A stretch of DNA of 64,000 bases. Source: an uncultured Clostridia bacterium. GTDB taxonomy: Bacteria; Bacillota; Clostridia; Christensenellales; Borkfalkiaceae. The notes under the pieces were generated by a model. It saw nothing but the letters and a program-made list of their open reading frames with translations. It was not told the DNA's origin and made no database searches. The stretch is from contig CAMUNT010000001.1 in assembly GCA_947090365.1 (NCBI GenBank), forward strand, positions 20,826 to 84,825, in the 5' to 3' direction. Position numbers and translations under genes: made by a program. Positions 6,552 through 15,670 of the stretch are shown here, in pieces (position 1 is the stretch's first letter; each line of letters starts with the position of its first letter).

Positions 6552-9197
6552 ATGGCAAAGAAGTATTGCTACCTCTTTTCGGAAGGCGACGCAAGCATGC
6601 GCGAGCTTTTGGGCGGCAAGGGAGCTAACCTCGCTGAAATGACGAAAATCGGTCTTCCCGTACCTCAGGGCTTCACAATTTCGACGGAAGCCTGCACACA
6701 GTACTACGAAGACGGTCGTAAAATCAACGACGGTATTCAGAAAGAAATTATGACGTATATCGAAAAAATGGAAAAGATATGCGGAAAAAAATTCGGCGAC
6801 AAGGAAAATCCGTTACTCGTATCGGTTCGTTCGGGCGCAAGGGCTTCTATGCCCGGTATGATGGATACCATTCTCAACCTCGGACTTAACGAAGACGTAG
6901 TAAACACGATGTCCGCAAAGTCGGGCAATCCCCGCTGGGCTTGGGACTGTTACAGAAGATTTATCCAGATGTTCTCCGACGTTGTTATGGAGGTCGGCAA
7001 GAAATATTTCGAAAAGCTCATCGACGAGATGAAAGAGAAGAAGGGCGTTCATCAGGACGTTGAACTCAGCGCAGACGACTTGAAGACTCTTGCCAACCAG
7101 TTCAAGGCGGAGTACAAAAAGCAGATCGGCAAAGATTTCCCCAATGACCCGAAGGAACAGCTTCTCGAAGCCGTAAAAGCGGTATTCCGTTCGTGGGACA
7201 ATCCCCGCGCAAACATTTACCGTATGGACCACGATATTCCCTATTCGTGGGGTACTGCCGTAAACGTTCAGATGATGGCGTTCGGTAATATGGGCGATGA
7301 CTGCGGAACGGGCGTTGCGTTTACGCGTAACCCCGCAACGGGCGAAAAGGGACTTATGGGCGAGTTTTTGACCAATGCTCAGGGCGAAGACGTCGTTGCC
7401 GGCGTCCGCACCCCGATGCCTATCGCAAAAATGGCTGAAATTTTCCCCGAAGTTTACAAGCAGTTCCTTGACGTGTGCAAAAAGCTTGAAAACCACTACC
7501 GCGATATGCAGGATATGGAATTCACCGTCGAAAACAAAAAGCTGTATATGCTTCAGACCCGTAACGGTAAGCGTACGGCGGCGGCGGCAATTAAAATCGC
7601 CTGCGATTTAATCGACGAAAAAATGATAACCGAAAAAGAAGCGCTTATGCAGATTGACGCAAAGTCTCTCGATATGCTTCTTCACCCCACGTTCGATCCG
7701 AAAGCTTTGAAAGAAGCAGATAAGACGAACGTAGTCGGCAAGGGTATTGCCGCTTCCCCCGGTGCGGCGGCAGGTACGATAGTATTCACCGCGGAAGACG
7801 CTGTTATCGAAGGTAAGAAGGGCAAGAAAGTAGTTCTCGTCCGTCTGGAAACTTCGCCCGAAGACATCGAGGGTATGAAGTATTCTCAGGGTATCTTAAC
7901 CGTTCGCGGCGGTCAGACATCGCACGCGGCAGTCGTTGCAAGAGGTATGGGAACCTGCTGTGTATCCGGTTGCGGCGATATTAAAATGGACGAAGAAAAC
8001 AAGAAATTTACTCTTGCGGGAAAAGTATTCAAGGAAGGCGACGTCCTTTCGCTTGACGGTTCGACAGGTACTATTTACGACTGCCTGATTCCCACCGTTC
8101 CCGCAGACCCCAACTCCGGTTACTTCGGCCGAATAATGACTCTTGCAGACAAATATAAGACTTTGGGCGTAAGAACGAACGCAGACACCCCCGCAGACGC
8201 TAAGCAGGCGGCGGCGTTCGGTGCACAGGGTATCGGCCTTTGCCGTACCGAGCATATGTTCTTCGACCCTGCAAGAATCGGCGCGTTCAGAGAAATGATC
8301 TGCTCCGATACGGTTGAGGAGAGAGAGGCCGCGCTCGCTAAAATCGAGCCTATGCAGCAGAAAGACTTCGAAGGGCTTATGGAAGCTCTGGAAGGTCAGC
8401 CCGTAACAATCCGTTTCCTTGATCCGCCTCTTCACGAGTTCGTTCCTACCGACGAGGAGGATATTAAGGCTCTTGCACAGGCACAGGGCAAAACGGTTGC
8501 ACAGATTAAGCAGATAATTTCCGACCTGCACGAGTTTAACCCGATGATGGGACACAGGGGCTGCCGTCTTACGGTAACCTATCCCGAAATTGCGGTTATG
8601 CAGACCAAAGCGGTTATCAAGGCTGCAATCAACGTACAGAAAAAGCATCCCCAGTGGCACGTAGTTCCCGAAATTATGATACCTTTGGTAGGCGAAATTA
8701 AGGAGCTTGCTTTCGTTAAGAAGACGGTTGTCGAGACCGCCGATGCTGTTATCAAGGCTTCGGGAGTTAAGCTCGATTACGAAGTCGGTACGATGATCGA
8801 AATTCCCCGCGCGTGCCTTACGGCGGACGATATCGCCAAGGAAGCCGAATTCTTCTGCTTCGGTACCAACGATTTAACGCAGATGACCTTCGGTTTCAGC
8901 CGTGACGACGCGGGCAAATTCCTGCCTTCGTATTACAGCAACAAAATTTACGAAAGCGACCCGTTTGCGCGTCTCGATACAACCGGTGTTGGCAAGCTTA
9001 TGGATATGGCAGTACAGAAAGGTAAGGCCGTAAGAAAGAGCCTGCATATCGGTATCTGCGGAGAACACGGCGGCGATCCTTCGTCAATCGAGTTCTGCCA
9101 CGCAATAGGACTCAATTACGTTTCCTGCTCGCCCTACCGCGTACCCATCGCGCGTCTTGCGGCCGCACAGGCAAATATCAAGAACCCCCGCAAGTAA
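6552..9197 (+). CDS. ppdK: Pyruvate, phosphate dikinase
   Basis: 881 aa, full length. It interconverts pyruvate + ATP + phosphate with phosphoenolpyruvate + AMP + PPi. The N-terminal nucleotide-binding domain contains GGKGANLAEM; the swivelling domain has the catalytic histidine in GGQTSHAAVVARGMG (~residue 457); the C-terminal TIM barrel has GLCRTEHMFF and the catalytic cysteine in GICGEHGGDP (~residue 838). In anaerobic Clostridia it often works with PPi-linked glycolysis. GGAGG at about 6537-6541 precedes ATG 6552. It is a single-gene unit closed by a strong terminator. No PPDK regulatory protein is adjacent. Confidence 0.97.
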   Translation: MAKKYCYLFSEGDASMRELLGGKGANLAEMTKIGLPVPQGFTISTEACTQYYEDGRKINDGIQKEIMTYIEKMEKICGKKFGDKENPLLVSVRSGARASMPGMMDTILNLGLNEDVVNTMSAKSGNPRWAWDCYRRFIQMFSDVVMEVGKKYFEKLIDEMKEKKGVHQDVELSADDLKTLANQFKAEYKKQIGKDFPNDPKEQLLEAVKAVFRSWDNPRANIYRMDHDIPYSWGTAVNVQMMAFGNMGDDCGTGVAFTRNPATGEKGLMGEFLTNAQGEDVVAGVRTPMPIAKMAEIFPEVYKQFLDVCKKLENHYRDMQDMEFTVENKKLYMLQTRNGKRTAAAAIKIACDLIDEKMITEKEALMQIDAKSLDMLLHPTFDPKALKEADKTNVVGKGIAASPGAAAGTIVFTAEDAVIEGKKGKKVVLVRLETSPEDIEGMKYSQGILTVRGGQTSHAAVVARGMGTCCVSGCGDIKMDEENKKFTLAGKVFKEGDVLSLDGSTGTIYDCLIPTVPADPNSGYFGRIMTLADKYKTLGVRTNADTPADAKQAAAFGAQGIGLCRTEHMFFDPARIGAFREMICSDTVEEREAALAKIEPMQQKDFEGLMEALEGQPVTIRFLDPPLHEFVPTDEEDIKALAQAQGKTVAQIKQIISDLHEFNPMMGHRGCRLTVTYPEIAVMQTKAVIKAAINVQKKHPQWHVVPEIMIPLVGEIKELAFVKKTVVETADAVIKASGVKLDYEVGTMIEIPRACLTADDIAKEAEFFCFGTNDLTQMTFGFSRDDAGKFLPSYYSNKIYESDPFARLDTTGVGKLMDMAVQKGKAVRKSLHIGICGEHGGDPSSIEFCHAIGLNYVSCSPYRVPIARLAAAQANIKNPRK

Positions 9198-9208
9198 TTG
9201 CGGAAAAC

Positions 9209-9238
9209 AAAAAAGGAAGGCAAAAGCCTTCCTTTTTT
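9209..9238 (+). terminator. Terminator after ppdK
   Basis: A-rich arm plus GGAAGGC, loop AAAA, GCCTTCC and six T. The A and T runs make it symmetric and potentially bidirectional. Confidence 0.92.
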
Positions 9239-9334
9239 CGTGCGCCGCAAGGATAGCGTACCGCAAGCGTTAAGGCTTTAAAAAGAGTGACGGCTAGGCG
9301 GTTTCGCTAAAAAAAGCGGCCACACAGGCAGTTA

Positions 9335-9481
9335 TTGAACAAAGTAAGGAGAACAAAAAATAAGCCATTTTGGAATTTCTCCATCAGCTTTGAAGAAGCC
9401 AAGCAGTATCGTCGCAAATTTCTGAACGTGCGAATACGCGAATCCCAATGGGAAGAAATTATTGTTGACGCATATGTTTAA
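9335..9481 (+). pseudogene. Short ORF remnant or non-ATG small protein
   Basis: The frame runs open from a stop at about 9322 to TAA 9479-9481 and ends in a protein-like stretch (KPFWNFSISFEEAKQYRR, later RESQWEEIIVDAYV). There is no ATG; TTG 9335 would give 48 aa. AAGGAG at 9346-9351 is followed by no start codon in this frame, as if the start had been lost. I do not recognise the sequence. It is followed by a hairpin at 9488-9516. The remaining bases from 9240 to 9334 hold nothing I can name. Confidence 0.3.
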
Positions 9482-9487
9482 TATAGT

Positions 9488-9520
9488 AAGAGCCGTTACC
9501 AAGCGTAGCGGCTCTTTATT
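9488..9520 (+). terminator. Hairpin terminator between the remnant and the DUF11 genes
   Basis: AAGAGCCGTTAC (9488-9499) pairs with GTAGCGGCTCTT (9505-9516) with one wobble pair and a 5-nt loop, followed by TATTATA. The T run is short, and it may serve both directions because the DUF11 genes end convergently. Confidence 0.6.
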
Positions 9521-9698
9521 ATAGTAGTTTAAATCCTGTCAAGCGCTCTAAGTATGTTGGTGAAAAAGTCATTTGATTTTTCCACCGATTTTTGCGTTTT
9601 TGGGGCTGTTTGCACCCAAATAAAGGTAAGCGCAATATACAGATAATCGGTTGGCAGAAAAAATTCCGCCAACCGTTTCAGGTGGATAATGTTGAGTT

Positions 9699-10352
9699 TT
9701 AACAATAGCAACCGCAGCAACAATTGCAGCAACCGCAGCAATTATAACAATCGCACAGGCCAAAGCAACGGTAATCAAAACCGTAAGAATCGTCATAATA
9801 AAATCTTCTGCCGCTTCCGTTATATACTCTGATAATCGTTTCAACGGCATTACCGATAATTTCTATCAGTACCGTATCGGTGTTTTCCGAGTAATTTACG
9901 TTGCCTCTTGCAGGGTCGTTAACTGTATAATTAAAAGTTGCAAAATACTTTAAACGCGTTACTTTTATCGGTGTATTTACTTTTAATTCAAATTCTATAA
10001 TTACCGTCTCTCCGGGTTTTAAATCGGGTAAAGTAAACCCTGTCGCCGGGTTGTAACCGGGTTGCGCAATTCCGTTTACTTTTACACTGCCAGTAACAAA
10101 AGTTGCGCTGTAGGGTTGAGAAATTTTAAAGAAGTTATTGAATATATTTGTTGTCGAATTGTTTGTTAAGGTAACTGTGTTGGTTACTTTTTCTCCCGCA
10201 CGGACGGTTGTTTTATCGGCACGGATGTCTTTCAGAACAGAATAACTTAAAATTTCCGTAGTTACTGCGTTGCTTTCCGTATTTTGTAAAACCCTTTTCC
10301 CGTCAGGCATTGCGGCAGTATAGGTTATATTCAATTTATTCGGTATTATCAT
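9699..10352 (-). CDS. DUF11-like repeat protein with Cys-rich tail (or frameshifted end)
   Basis: 217 aa. Residues ~1-160 form a DUF11-like beta-sandwich unit (TVRAGEKVTNTVTLTNNST, FVTGSVKVNGIAQPGYNP, LPDLKPGETVIIEFELKV) homologous to both halves of the upstream neighbour. There is no signal peptide. In this frame the last 22 residues are about half cysteine (CNCCCGCYC at the end), which is unusual. From 9850 the next frame instead encodes a clean membrane helix (see findings). CGGAGTAAG precedes ATG 10352. It is cotranscribed with the gene at 10367-11140, 14 bp upstream. DUF11 proteins are usually surface or spore-coat structural proteins. Confidence 0.65.
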   Translation of the reverse strand: MIIPNKLNITYTAAMPDGKRVLQNTESNAVTTEILSYSVLKDIRADKTTVRAGEKVTNTVTLTNNSTTNIFNNFFKISQPYSATFVTGSVKVNGIAQPGYNPATGFTLPDLKPGETVIIEFELKVNTPIKVTRLKYFATFNYTVNDPARGNVNYSENTDTVLIEIIGNAVETIIRVYNGSGRRFYYDDSYGFDYRCFGLCDCYNCCGCCNCCCGCYC

Positions 10353-10366
10353 AACTTACTCCGAAA

Positions 10367-11140
10367 TTAATCTATAGTCACCTTAAAACTCGTAGTCGCG
10401 CTGTCGTCAGGCGGCAGGTTTGCCACGCTGTAACCGATATCGGGGCGGTATGCGGGAACGTTTTTACCGTTAATAAATACCGAACCGTCCACAAAGGTGG
10501 TTCCTCGGGGAATATTGTCAGTAAAATAAATATCGTTTATATTGATATTGCCCTTGTTCGTAAACGTTACGGTGTAGGTCAGCGTTTCGCCTTTGACCGC
10601 AAACGCCTTGTCTACGGTTTTCACAACTTCAAGTTTAGCGCTAACAACTTTTACCGTAACGGTGTTGGTGGGTTCGATGTAGGTTGAGATAATGCCGCTT
10701 ACAGGATCTCCTACGTCGTAACGAAATTCGGCAGAGTTGGTTACTGCGGTTACCGTTGAAGGGCTGTTCATTTTCATATCATACTCTACTGTGATTGATT
10801 CGCCGGGGTTTAATGTGGGAAGAGTGATTCCTAATACAGGGTCTGCAGGTGCTGCGACTCCGTTTATTTTGACGCTTCCGTCAACGAAACTTGCTCCGTC
10901 GGGCGCCTGGTTTATGATATAAGCCGGAGTCAAAACCGCTGATGAATTGTTGGTAATCGTTACCGTATTGTGTACATTTTCGCCTTCTTTAACCATAGTT
11001 TTATCGGTAGTCATAACTTTTGTAATGGCGTCGGATAATACTTCGGTGCTTACGGTATTGCTTGCAACGCTTCCTGGCTCTCCGGGCTTGTTGGGTTCTA
11101 CTGCGTTGAAAGTTACGTTCGACTGATTAAATATTTTCAT
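10367..11140 (-). CDS. DUF11-domain repeat protein (two units)
   Basis: 257 aa made of two conserved-repeat (DUF11/TIGR01451-like) units: residues ~40-165 (TDKTMVKEGENVHNTVTITN, FVDGSVKINGVAAP) and ~170-257 (VVKTVDKAFAVKGETLTYTV, TTFVDGSVFINGKNVPAY). The protein ends right after the second unit. There is no signal peptide or anchor, a pattern seen in some Clostridial DUF11 proteins. AGGAG lies upstream of ATG 11140, and a 17-bp hairpin (11169-11207) lies in the leader. Function is structural by family; the substrate or location is unknown. Confidence 0.75.
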   Translation of the reverse strand: MKIFNQSNVTFNAVEPNKPGEPGSVASNTVSTEVLSDAITKVMTTDKTMVKEGENVHNTVTITNNSSAVLTPAYIINQAPDGASFVDGSVKINGVAAPADPVLGITLPTLNPGESITVEYDMKMNSPSTVTAVTNSAEFRYDVGDPVSGIISTYIEPTNTVTVKVVSAKLEVVKTVDKAFAVKGETLTYTVTFTNKGNININDIYFTDNIPRGTTFVDGSVFINGKNVPAYRPDIGYSVANLPPDDSATTSFKVTID

Positions 11141-11168
11141 AAATATATAAACTCCTGAAATTAAAATA

Positions 11169-11207
11169 CTACATATCCGGCTCCCGGAAAGGGAGCTGAA
11201 TATGTAG
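11169..11207 (-). promoter_or_regulatory. Stable hairpin in the leader of the DUF11 operon
   Basis: Arms 11169-11185 and 11191-11207 pair over 17 positions (one mismatch and one wobble in the transcript) around a 5-nt loop. On the minus strand it lies just upstream of the ribosome binding site and is not followed by a strong T run, so mRNA stabilisation or attenuation are both possible. The rest of 11208-11337 is AT-rich and shows nothing else I can name. Confidence 0.6.
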
Positions 11208-11337
11208 CGGATAAAAATAATATTAAGTAGATATTAAGTTGTATTACGGTTTTAAAACGTTTTATTAACTGTTATATAATATGAAATTTTTCATATATTG
11301 TTTACGGTAAATCGGCATTAAAACTTTTTATATTTAT

Positions 11338-11366
11338 AAAAAAAGACGGGTAAAACCCGTTTTTTC
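11338..11366 (-). terminator. Bidirectional-type terminator between DUF11 genes and tracrRNA
   Basis: ACGGGT, loop AAA, ACCCGT, flanked by seven A on one side and six T on the other. On the minus strand it would back up the tracrRNA terminator and shield the DUF11 operon. Bases 11367-11463 hold no gene. Confidence 0.7.
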
Positions 11367-11463
11367 TTTGATGCCGCCGTCGTACCGAAAGCGTAGCCTT
11401 ATATAATTTAAAAATTATATTTTATGTCAATATTGATTTTTTTGTTTTGATGTGTTAAAATAT

Positions 11464-11556
11464 AAAAAAATAGGCCCTCTTAAAAAGAAGACCTCTTCGC
11501 CAATGCGAAATAATGATTAGACAATAGTTTTATTTGAACTTGCCTTGTTATTTTGT
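11464..11556 (-). ncRNA. tracrRNA of the type II-A CRISPR system
   Basis: On the minus strand, starting near 11556, the first ~28 nt form an anti-repeat: CAAAATAACAAGGC and TCAAAT pair with the 5' half of the CRISPR repeat, with the GA/AAGU bulge known from S. pyogenes separating upper and lower stems. A hairpin TTCGC..GCGAA follows, then a terminal 8-bp stem (AGGTCTTC/GAGGGCCT) and a run of T at 11470-11464. Predicted length is about 93 nt. Its promoter is consensus-like (11563-11591). It is divergent from cas9, as in S. pyogenes. The 5' end is inferred from the promoter. Confidence 0.88.
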
Positions 11557-11562
11557 AATGCT

Positions 11563-11591
11563 ATTATAACCGATTAAATGTAGCAAGTCAA
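11563..11591 (-). promoter_or_regulatory. tracrRNA promoter
   Basis: Minus strand TTGACT (11591-11586), exactly 17 nt, then TATAAT (11568-11563). Predicted start at A11556 places the first transcribed bases at the start of the anti-repeat. Confidence 0.88.
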
Positions 11592-11667
11592 GCATTTAAA
11601 GCGATTTTTAATCAGCATATGGTGCAAATTTTTACAACATTAAAATCCGTGGGAATAGGAGCATTTT

Positions 11668-14600
11668 ATGATAAAGAATTACAATATCGGACTGGATATC
11701 GGAACCAACTCTGTTGGCATTGCGTGTGTAGACGAAAATTATAAACTACTGCGTGCAAAAGGCAAAGACTGTTGGGCTGTGCGACTCTTTGACGAGTGTG
11801 CAACTGCGGCTGAGCGACGTGTTTTCAGAACGAATCGTCGTCGTCTTGACAGAAGAAGAAAAAGAATATGTTTATTGCAGGCATTATTTGCGCCGTTTAT
11901 CAAAGACGGGCAGTTTTTTATTCGTCTGAATAACAGCCAGTTTACGGCGGAAGATAAGTGCGACAGCTTAAATTCCGACGTTAATAATTTATTTGCGGAT
12001 AGTCGCTATAAAGATAAACAGTTTCATATCGATTATCCCACGATATTTCATTTGCGCAAGGCATTAATGTCGGAAAAAATAACCGATATTCGTCTATATT
12101 ATCTTGCTTTGCACCATATAATCAAATATCGCGGGCATTTTCTCTTTGAGGGTACAATGGCGGATATTCGTGATTTCAGCAAGCTGATATCCGTATTAAA
12201 CGACGCATGCGACGCCGTATATTACGAAAACGCTCCGAAGTTTCACGTAAATATCGATAAATCAAATATCTTAATGTCGGGCGGAAAGGATAAGCAAAAA
12301 AAATTAGAGGAACTTTTTCAAGTTTCCGATAAGCGCTCAAAAGAAATTATAAAAGGTATATGCGGTTATTCCGTAAAGCCGTCCGTATTGTTTGGGGAAA
12401 AGTATAAGGAAGAAAAGTCTTTTGACTTCAAAAAGATTACCGATGAAAGTTTTGAAGGGATGCGGTCTGTTTATGGCGACGATTTTATTTTACTTTCGGC
12501 AATCAGGACGATATACAATTTTATCATCTTTGAAAAATTGCTTGAAAGTAAGCCCGATATTTCCTCGGCAATGATTGAGCTTTATGAAAAACATAAATCC
12601 GATTTGCGGCTGTTGAAAGATTTTATACGTGCAAATGCGGGACAAGCAACGTACAATTTATTTTTTAAAAGTACAAAAGAAGGTGCAAATTATGTCAACT
12701 ATATTGGTTATACCAGGAAAGGCGGTGAAAAAGTCAAGGTAAAAAAGTGCGTTGACGAGGATTTTTTCGCATATACAAAGAAATTTATTTTATCTTTGAA
12801 TAACGTTGAAGATATAAAAATGAGGGATAAAATACTTGCCGAGATAGAAGACGGTATGTTTTTACCCAAAATTCTTCATGCAGATAAAGGTTTGTTCCCT
12901 CATCAGATAAACGAATGCGAATTAAACGCAATAATTAATAATATGGTAAAAAATTGTCCTCAAACAGAGGATATAGCGCAAAAGATTTTAAAAATCTTTC
13001 TGTTTCGTATTCCCTATTATGTCGGACCGCTGACGGGTAAAAACAGTTGGGCTGTGCGTAAAGTCGGAAACACAGAAATTACGCCCTGGAATTTTGAGGA
13101 TGTAATTGATTTGTTAGGTAGCAATGCGGAATTTATGCGCAGGATGACGAATAAATGCAGCTATCTGCTCGGTGAAGACGTTTTGCCGAAAGACAGTATT
13201 ATTTATCAGAAATACAACGTTTTAAACCAAATTAATAAATTGAAATTTAACGATTGTGCAATTACATTGGAGATAAAGCAAGCAATTTTTAACGAACTGT
13301 TTCTAACTAAAAAAAGGGTTAGCGATAACGATATTAAAAATTTGCTTGTCAAAAACGGTATAATAAGCGAGTCGGAAAAACGCAGCGTAACTATTTCAGG
13401 CAAGGACGGAGAGATAAATGCGTCAATGTCATCTTATATTCAGCTTAAAAGCGTTTTGAACGATTTTGTAGACAGAGATTTAGCGGAGGAAGGCGGAGTA
13501 TGCGAAAATATTATTTTGTGGCACACTCTCAACACCGATAAAAAAATAGTTGAAGAATATATCTTGAAAAACTATGGACATATTCCTGAAATAAGTAGAA
13601 ATATAAAGCAATTAAAGGGGCTTACGTTTAAAGATTTCGGCAGACTTTCAAAAAGATTATTAACCGGGATTAAGGCCACTAACCGAACGACGGGAGAGCT
13701 TGTTTCGATTATGCAGCTGCTATTTGATACGAATGAAAATCTTAACGAGATTCTTTTTGATGAAAAATACGATTTTCAAAGTATTATAAAAGACGAAAAC
13801 GGCGAAGGTAATCGGGATGTCAATTATGAGGACATTGAAAGAATGTACGTTTCGCCGGCTGTCCGTAGAGGCATTTGGCAGTCAATCAAAATGGTTGACG
13901 AATATGTAGTGGCTCTTGGCGGCTTCCCCGGAAAAATTTTTGTAGAGGTAACGAGAGAGGACGGAAAAAATAACAACGAAAGCAGAACCGTATCAAGACA
14001 GAAACAGTTGCTTGCTAAATACAAAGGTTTAGACGGTATTGCCGATTTAACCGCAGAACTTGTCGCAAAGTCGGATATGCAGCTGCGCCAGGAAAGATTG
14101 TATCTTTATTTCCGTCAGCTTGGGAAATGTATGTATTCAGGGCAAAAAATCGACCTTGAAGCTTTGAACGGCAATCAATATGACGTTGATCATATTTTAC
14201 CGCGCTCCTATTTGAAAGATGACAGCCTAGACAATAAAGTTTTGGTTTTACGCAGTAAAAATGCCGAAAAACGCGATTTATATCCTATTCCGCAGGGATT
14301 TGTGACTGAAAAAACACAATGTTTTTGGGAAGTTTTACTACAAAAAGAACTCATCTCGGATAAAACGTATAAACGTCTGACACGCACAGCGCCGCTTACG
14401 GATGATGACTATAACGATTTTATTAACCGTCAAAAGACAATTACCGATCAGACGGTGAAGGCAGTGGCAGTACTTTTATCGCGCAAGTATCCTCAAAGTA
14501 AAATCGTTTACAGTAAAGCCAAAAACATACACGATTTTAAACAGAAATTCAATTTTTACAAATGTCGTGAAACAAACGATTTGCATCACGCAAGGGATGC

Positions 14601-15669
14601 ATATCTTAATACTGTCGTGGGAAATGTTTATGATACTTGTTTTTCTACGCCGATGGCTATGTTTTACCGCGACGGCGATAAGTGGCGTAATTATAACCTT
14701 AAAACTATGTTTCAAAGAAACGTTAATGGCGCTTGGGTGCAGGACAATAATGAAACGCTTTTAAATGTAAAAAAAGTATATGCAAAATCAAGCATGGCGG
14801 TTACGCGCTACGCCTATCGTTATAAAGGCAGATTTTACGACCAAACAGTTTACGGTAAGAATGAAAAAAGCATTACCGCCCCGCGTAAATTAAATGGGCC
14901 GTTAAAGAACACGTCCCGATATGGAGGATACAAGTCGCAAAAGACAGCGTATTTTGCGATAGTACAATCGTCGGATAAAAAGGGTAGGATAATAAAAACA
15001 ATTGAGGCGGTACCCGTTCTTGTAGATTATCAAAGCAGAAACAACCCTTCAAGACTTTGTGAATTTTTTAATTCTTATTTGGATAATCCTATCGTTTTAG
15101 TCGCTAAATTAAAGGTGAAACAGCTGATAAAAATTAACGGAACACCCTGTTATATAGCAGGAATTACGGGAAATTCTATAATTCTACATAACGGTGTGCA
15201 GCTTTATACCGATAACAAGACGGATGAATATGTAAATGCTCTTGTTAAACTCGTAGATATGAGTAAAAGTGATTCTTTTGATAGGTGTCAGGAAGAATAC
15301 ATTATTAAGACGAATAGAGAAGGCGTGGTAAAATTGTCTGTAAATAGTCGGAAGAACATAGAATTATATGATTATCTTCTTGAAAAATTGCAGAGTGTGC
15401 GTTATGCCGGCGTGAAATCTATAAACCATTTTTATGACGAATTATCAAAAGGAAGAGAAAATTTTGTTCAGGTCTTAATTTATGAACAGGCGACTACATT
15501 GTTGCAGATTTTAAAGTTCTTCCGATGCAATGCGGAGCTTTGCAACTTAAAGCAAATCGGAGTACTTGCTGTTGGCAAAGTGACGATAAATAAAGATATA
15601 ACGGATACAGACGTTAGTATTGTTTATAAGTCGCCCTGTGGTTTGACAGAATGGGAAAAGCGGATTTGA
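11668..15669 (+). CDS. cas9: CRISPR-associated endonuclease Cas9 (type II-A)
   Basis: 1,333 aa, close to S. pyogenes Cas9 in length. RuvC-I carries D10 (NIGLDIGTNSVG), followed by the arginine-rich bridge helix RRLDRRRKRI; RuvC-II has E760 (IFVEVTRED), the HNH domain has H842 (YDVDHILPRSY), and RuvC-III has H974 and D977 (HHARDAYLN). All four catalytic sites are intact, so the enzyme should cut both strands of target DNA guided by crRNA:tracrRNA. AGGAG precedes ATG 11668; a weak promoter candidate is TTTAAA (11595-11600) with TATGGT (11618-11623). The gene is visibly more AT-rich in codon choice than its neighbours. cas1 follows after one base. Confidence 0.97.
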   Translation: MIKNYNIGLDIGTNSVGIACVDENYKLLRAKGKDCWAVRLFDECATAAERRVFRTNRRRLDRRRKRICLLQALFAPFIKDGQFFIRLNNSQFTAEDKCDSLNSDVNNLFADSRYKDKQFHIDYPTIFHLRKALMSEKITDIRLYYLALHHIIKYRGHFLFEGTMADIRDFSKLISVLNDACDAVYYENAPKFHVNIDKSNILMSGGKDKQKKLEELFQVSDKRSKEIIKGICGYSVKPSVLFGEKYKEEKSFDFKKITDESFEGMRSVYGDDFILLSAIRTIYNFIIFEKLLESKPDISSAMIELYEKHKSDLRLLKDFIRANAGQATYNLFFKSTKEGANYVNYIGYTRKGGEKVKVKKCVDEDFFAYTKKFILSLNNVEDIKMRDKILAEIEDGMFLPKILHADKGLFPHQINECELNAIINNMVKNCPQTEDIAQKILKIFLFRIPYYVGPLTGKNSWAVRKVGNTEITPWNFEDVIDLLGSNAEFMRRMTNKCSYLLGEDVLPKDSIIYQKYNVLNQINKLKFNDCAITLEIKQAIFNELFLTKKRVSDNDIKNLLVKNGIISESEKRSVTISGKDGEINASMSSYIQLKSVLNDFVDRDLAEEGGVCENIILWHTLNTDKKIVEEYILKNYGHIPEISRNIKQLKGLTFKDFGRLSKRLLTGIKATNRTTGELVSIMQLLFDTNENLNEILFDEKYDFQSIIKDENGEGNRDVNYEDIERMYVSPAVRRGIWQSIKMVDEYVVALGGFPGKIFVEVTREDGKNNNESRTVSRQKQLLAKYKGLDGIADLTAELVAKSDMQLRQERLYLYFRQLGKCMYSGQKIDLEALNGNQYDVDHILPRSYLKDDSLDNKVLVLRSKNAEKRDLYPIPQGFVTEKTQCFWEVLLQKELISDKTYKRLTRTAPLTDDDYNDFINRQKTITDQTVKAVAVLLSRKYPQSKIVYSKAKNIHDFKQKFNFYKCRETNDLHHARDAYLNTVVGNVYDTCFSTPMAMFYRDGDKWRNYNLKTMFQRNVNGAWVQDNNETLLNVKKVYAKSSMAVTRYAYRYKGRFYDQTVYGKNEKSITAPRKLNGPLKNTSRYGGYKSQKTAYFAIVQSSDKKGRIIKTIEAVPVLVDYQSRNNPSRLCEFFNSYLDNPIVLVAKLKVKQLIKINGTPCYIAGITGNSIILHNGVQLYTDNKTDEYVNALVKLVDMSKSDSFDRCQEEYIIKTNREGVVKLSVNSRKNIELYDYLLEKLQSVRYAGVKSINHFYDELSKGRENFVQVLIYEQATTLLQILKFFRCNAELCNLKQIGVLAVGKVTINKDITDTDVSIVYKSPCGLTEWEKRI

Positions 15670-15670
15670 T

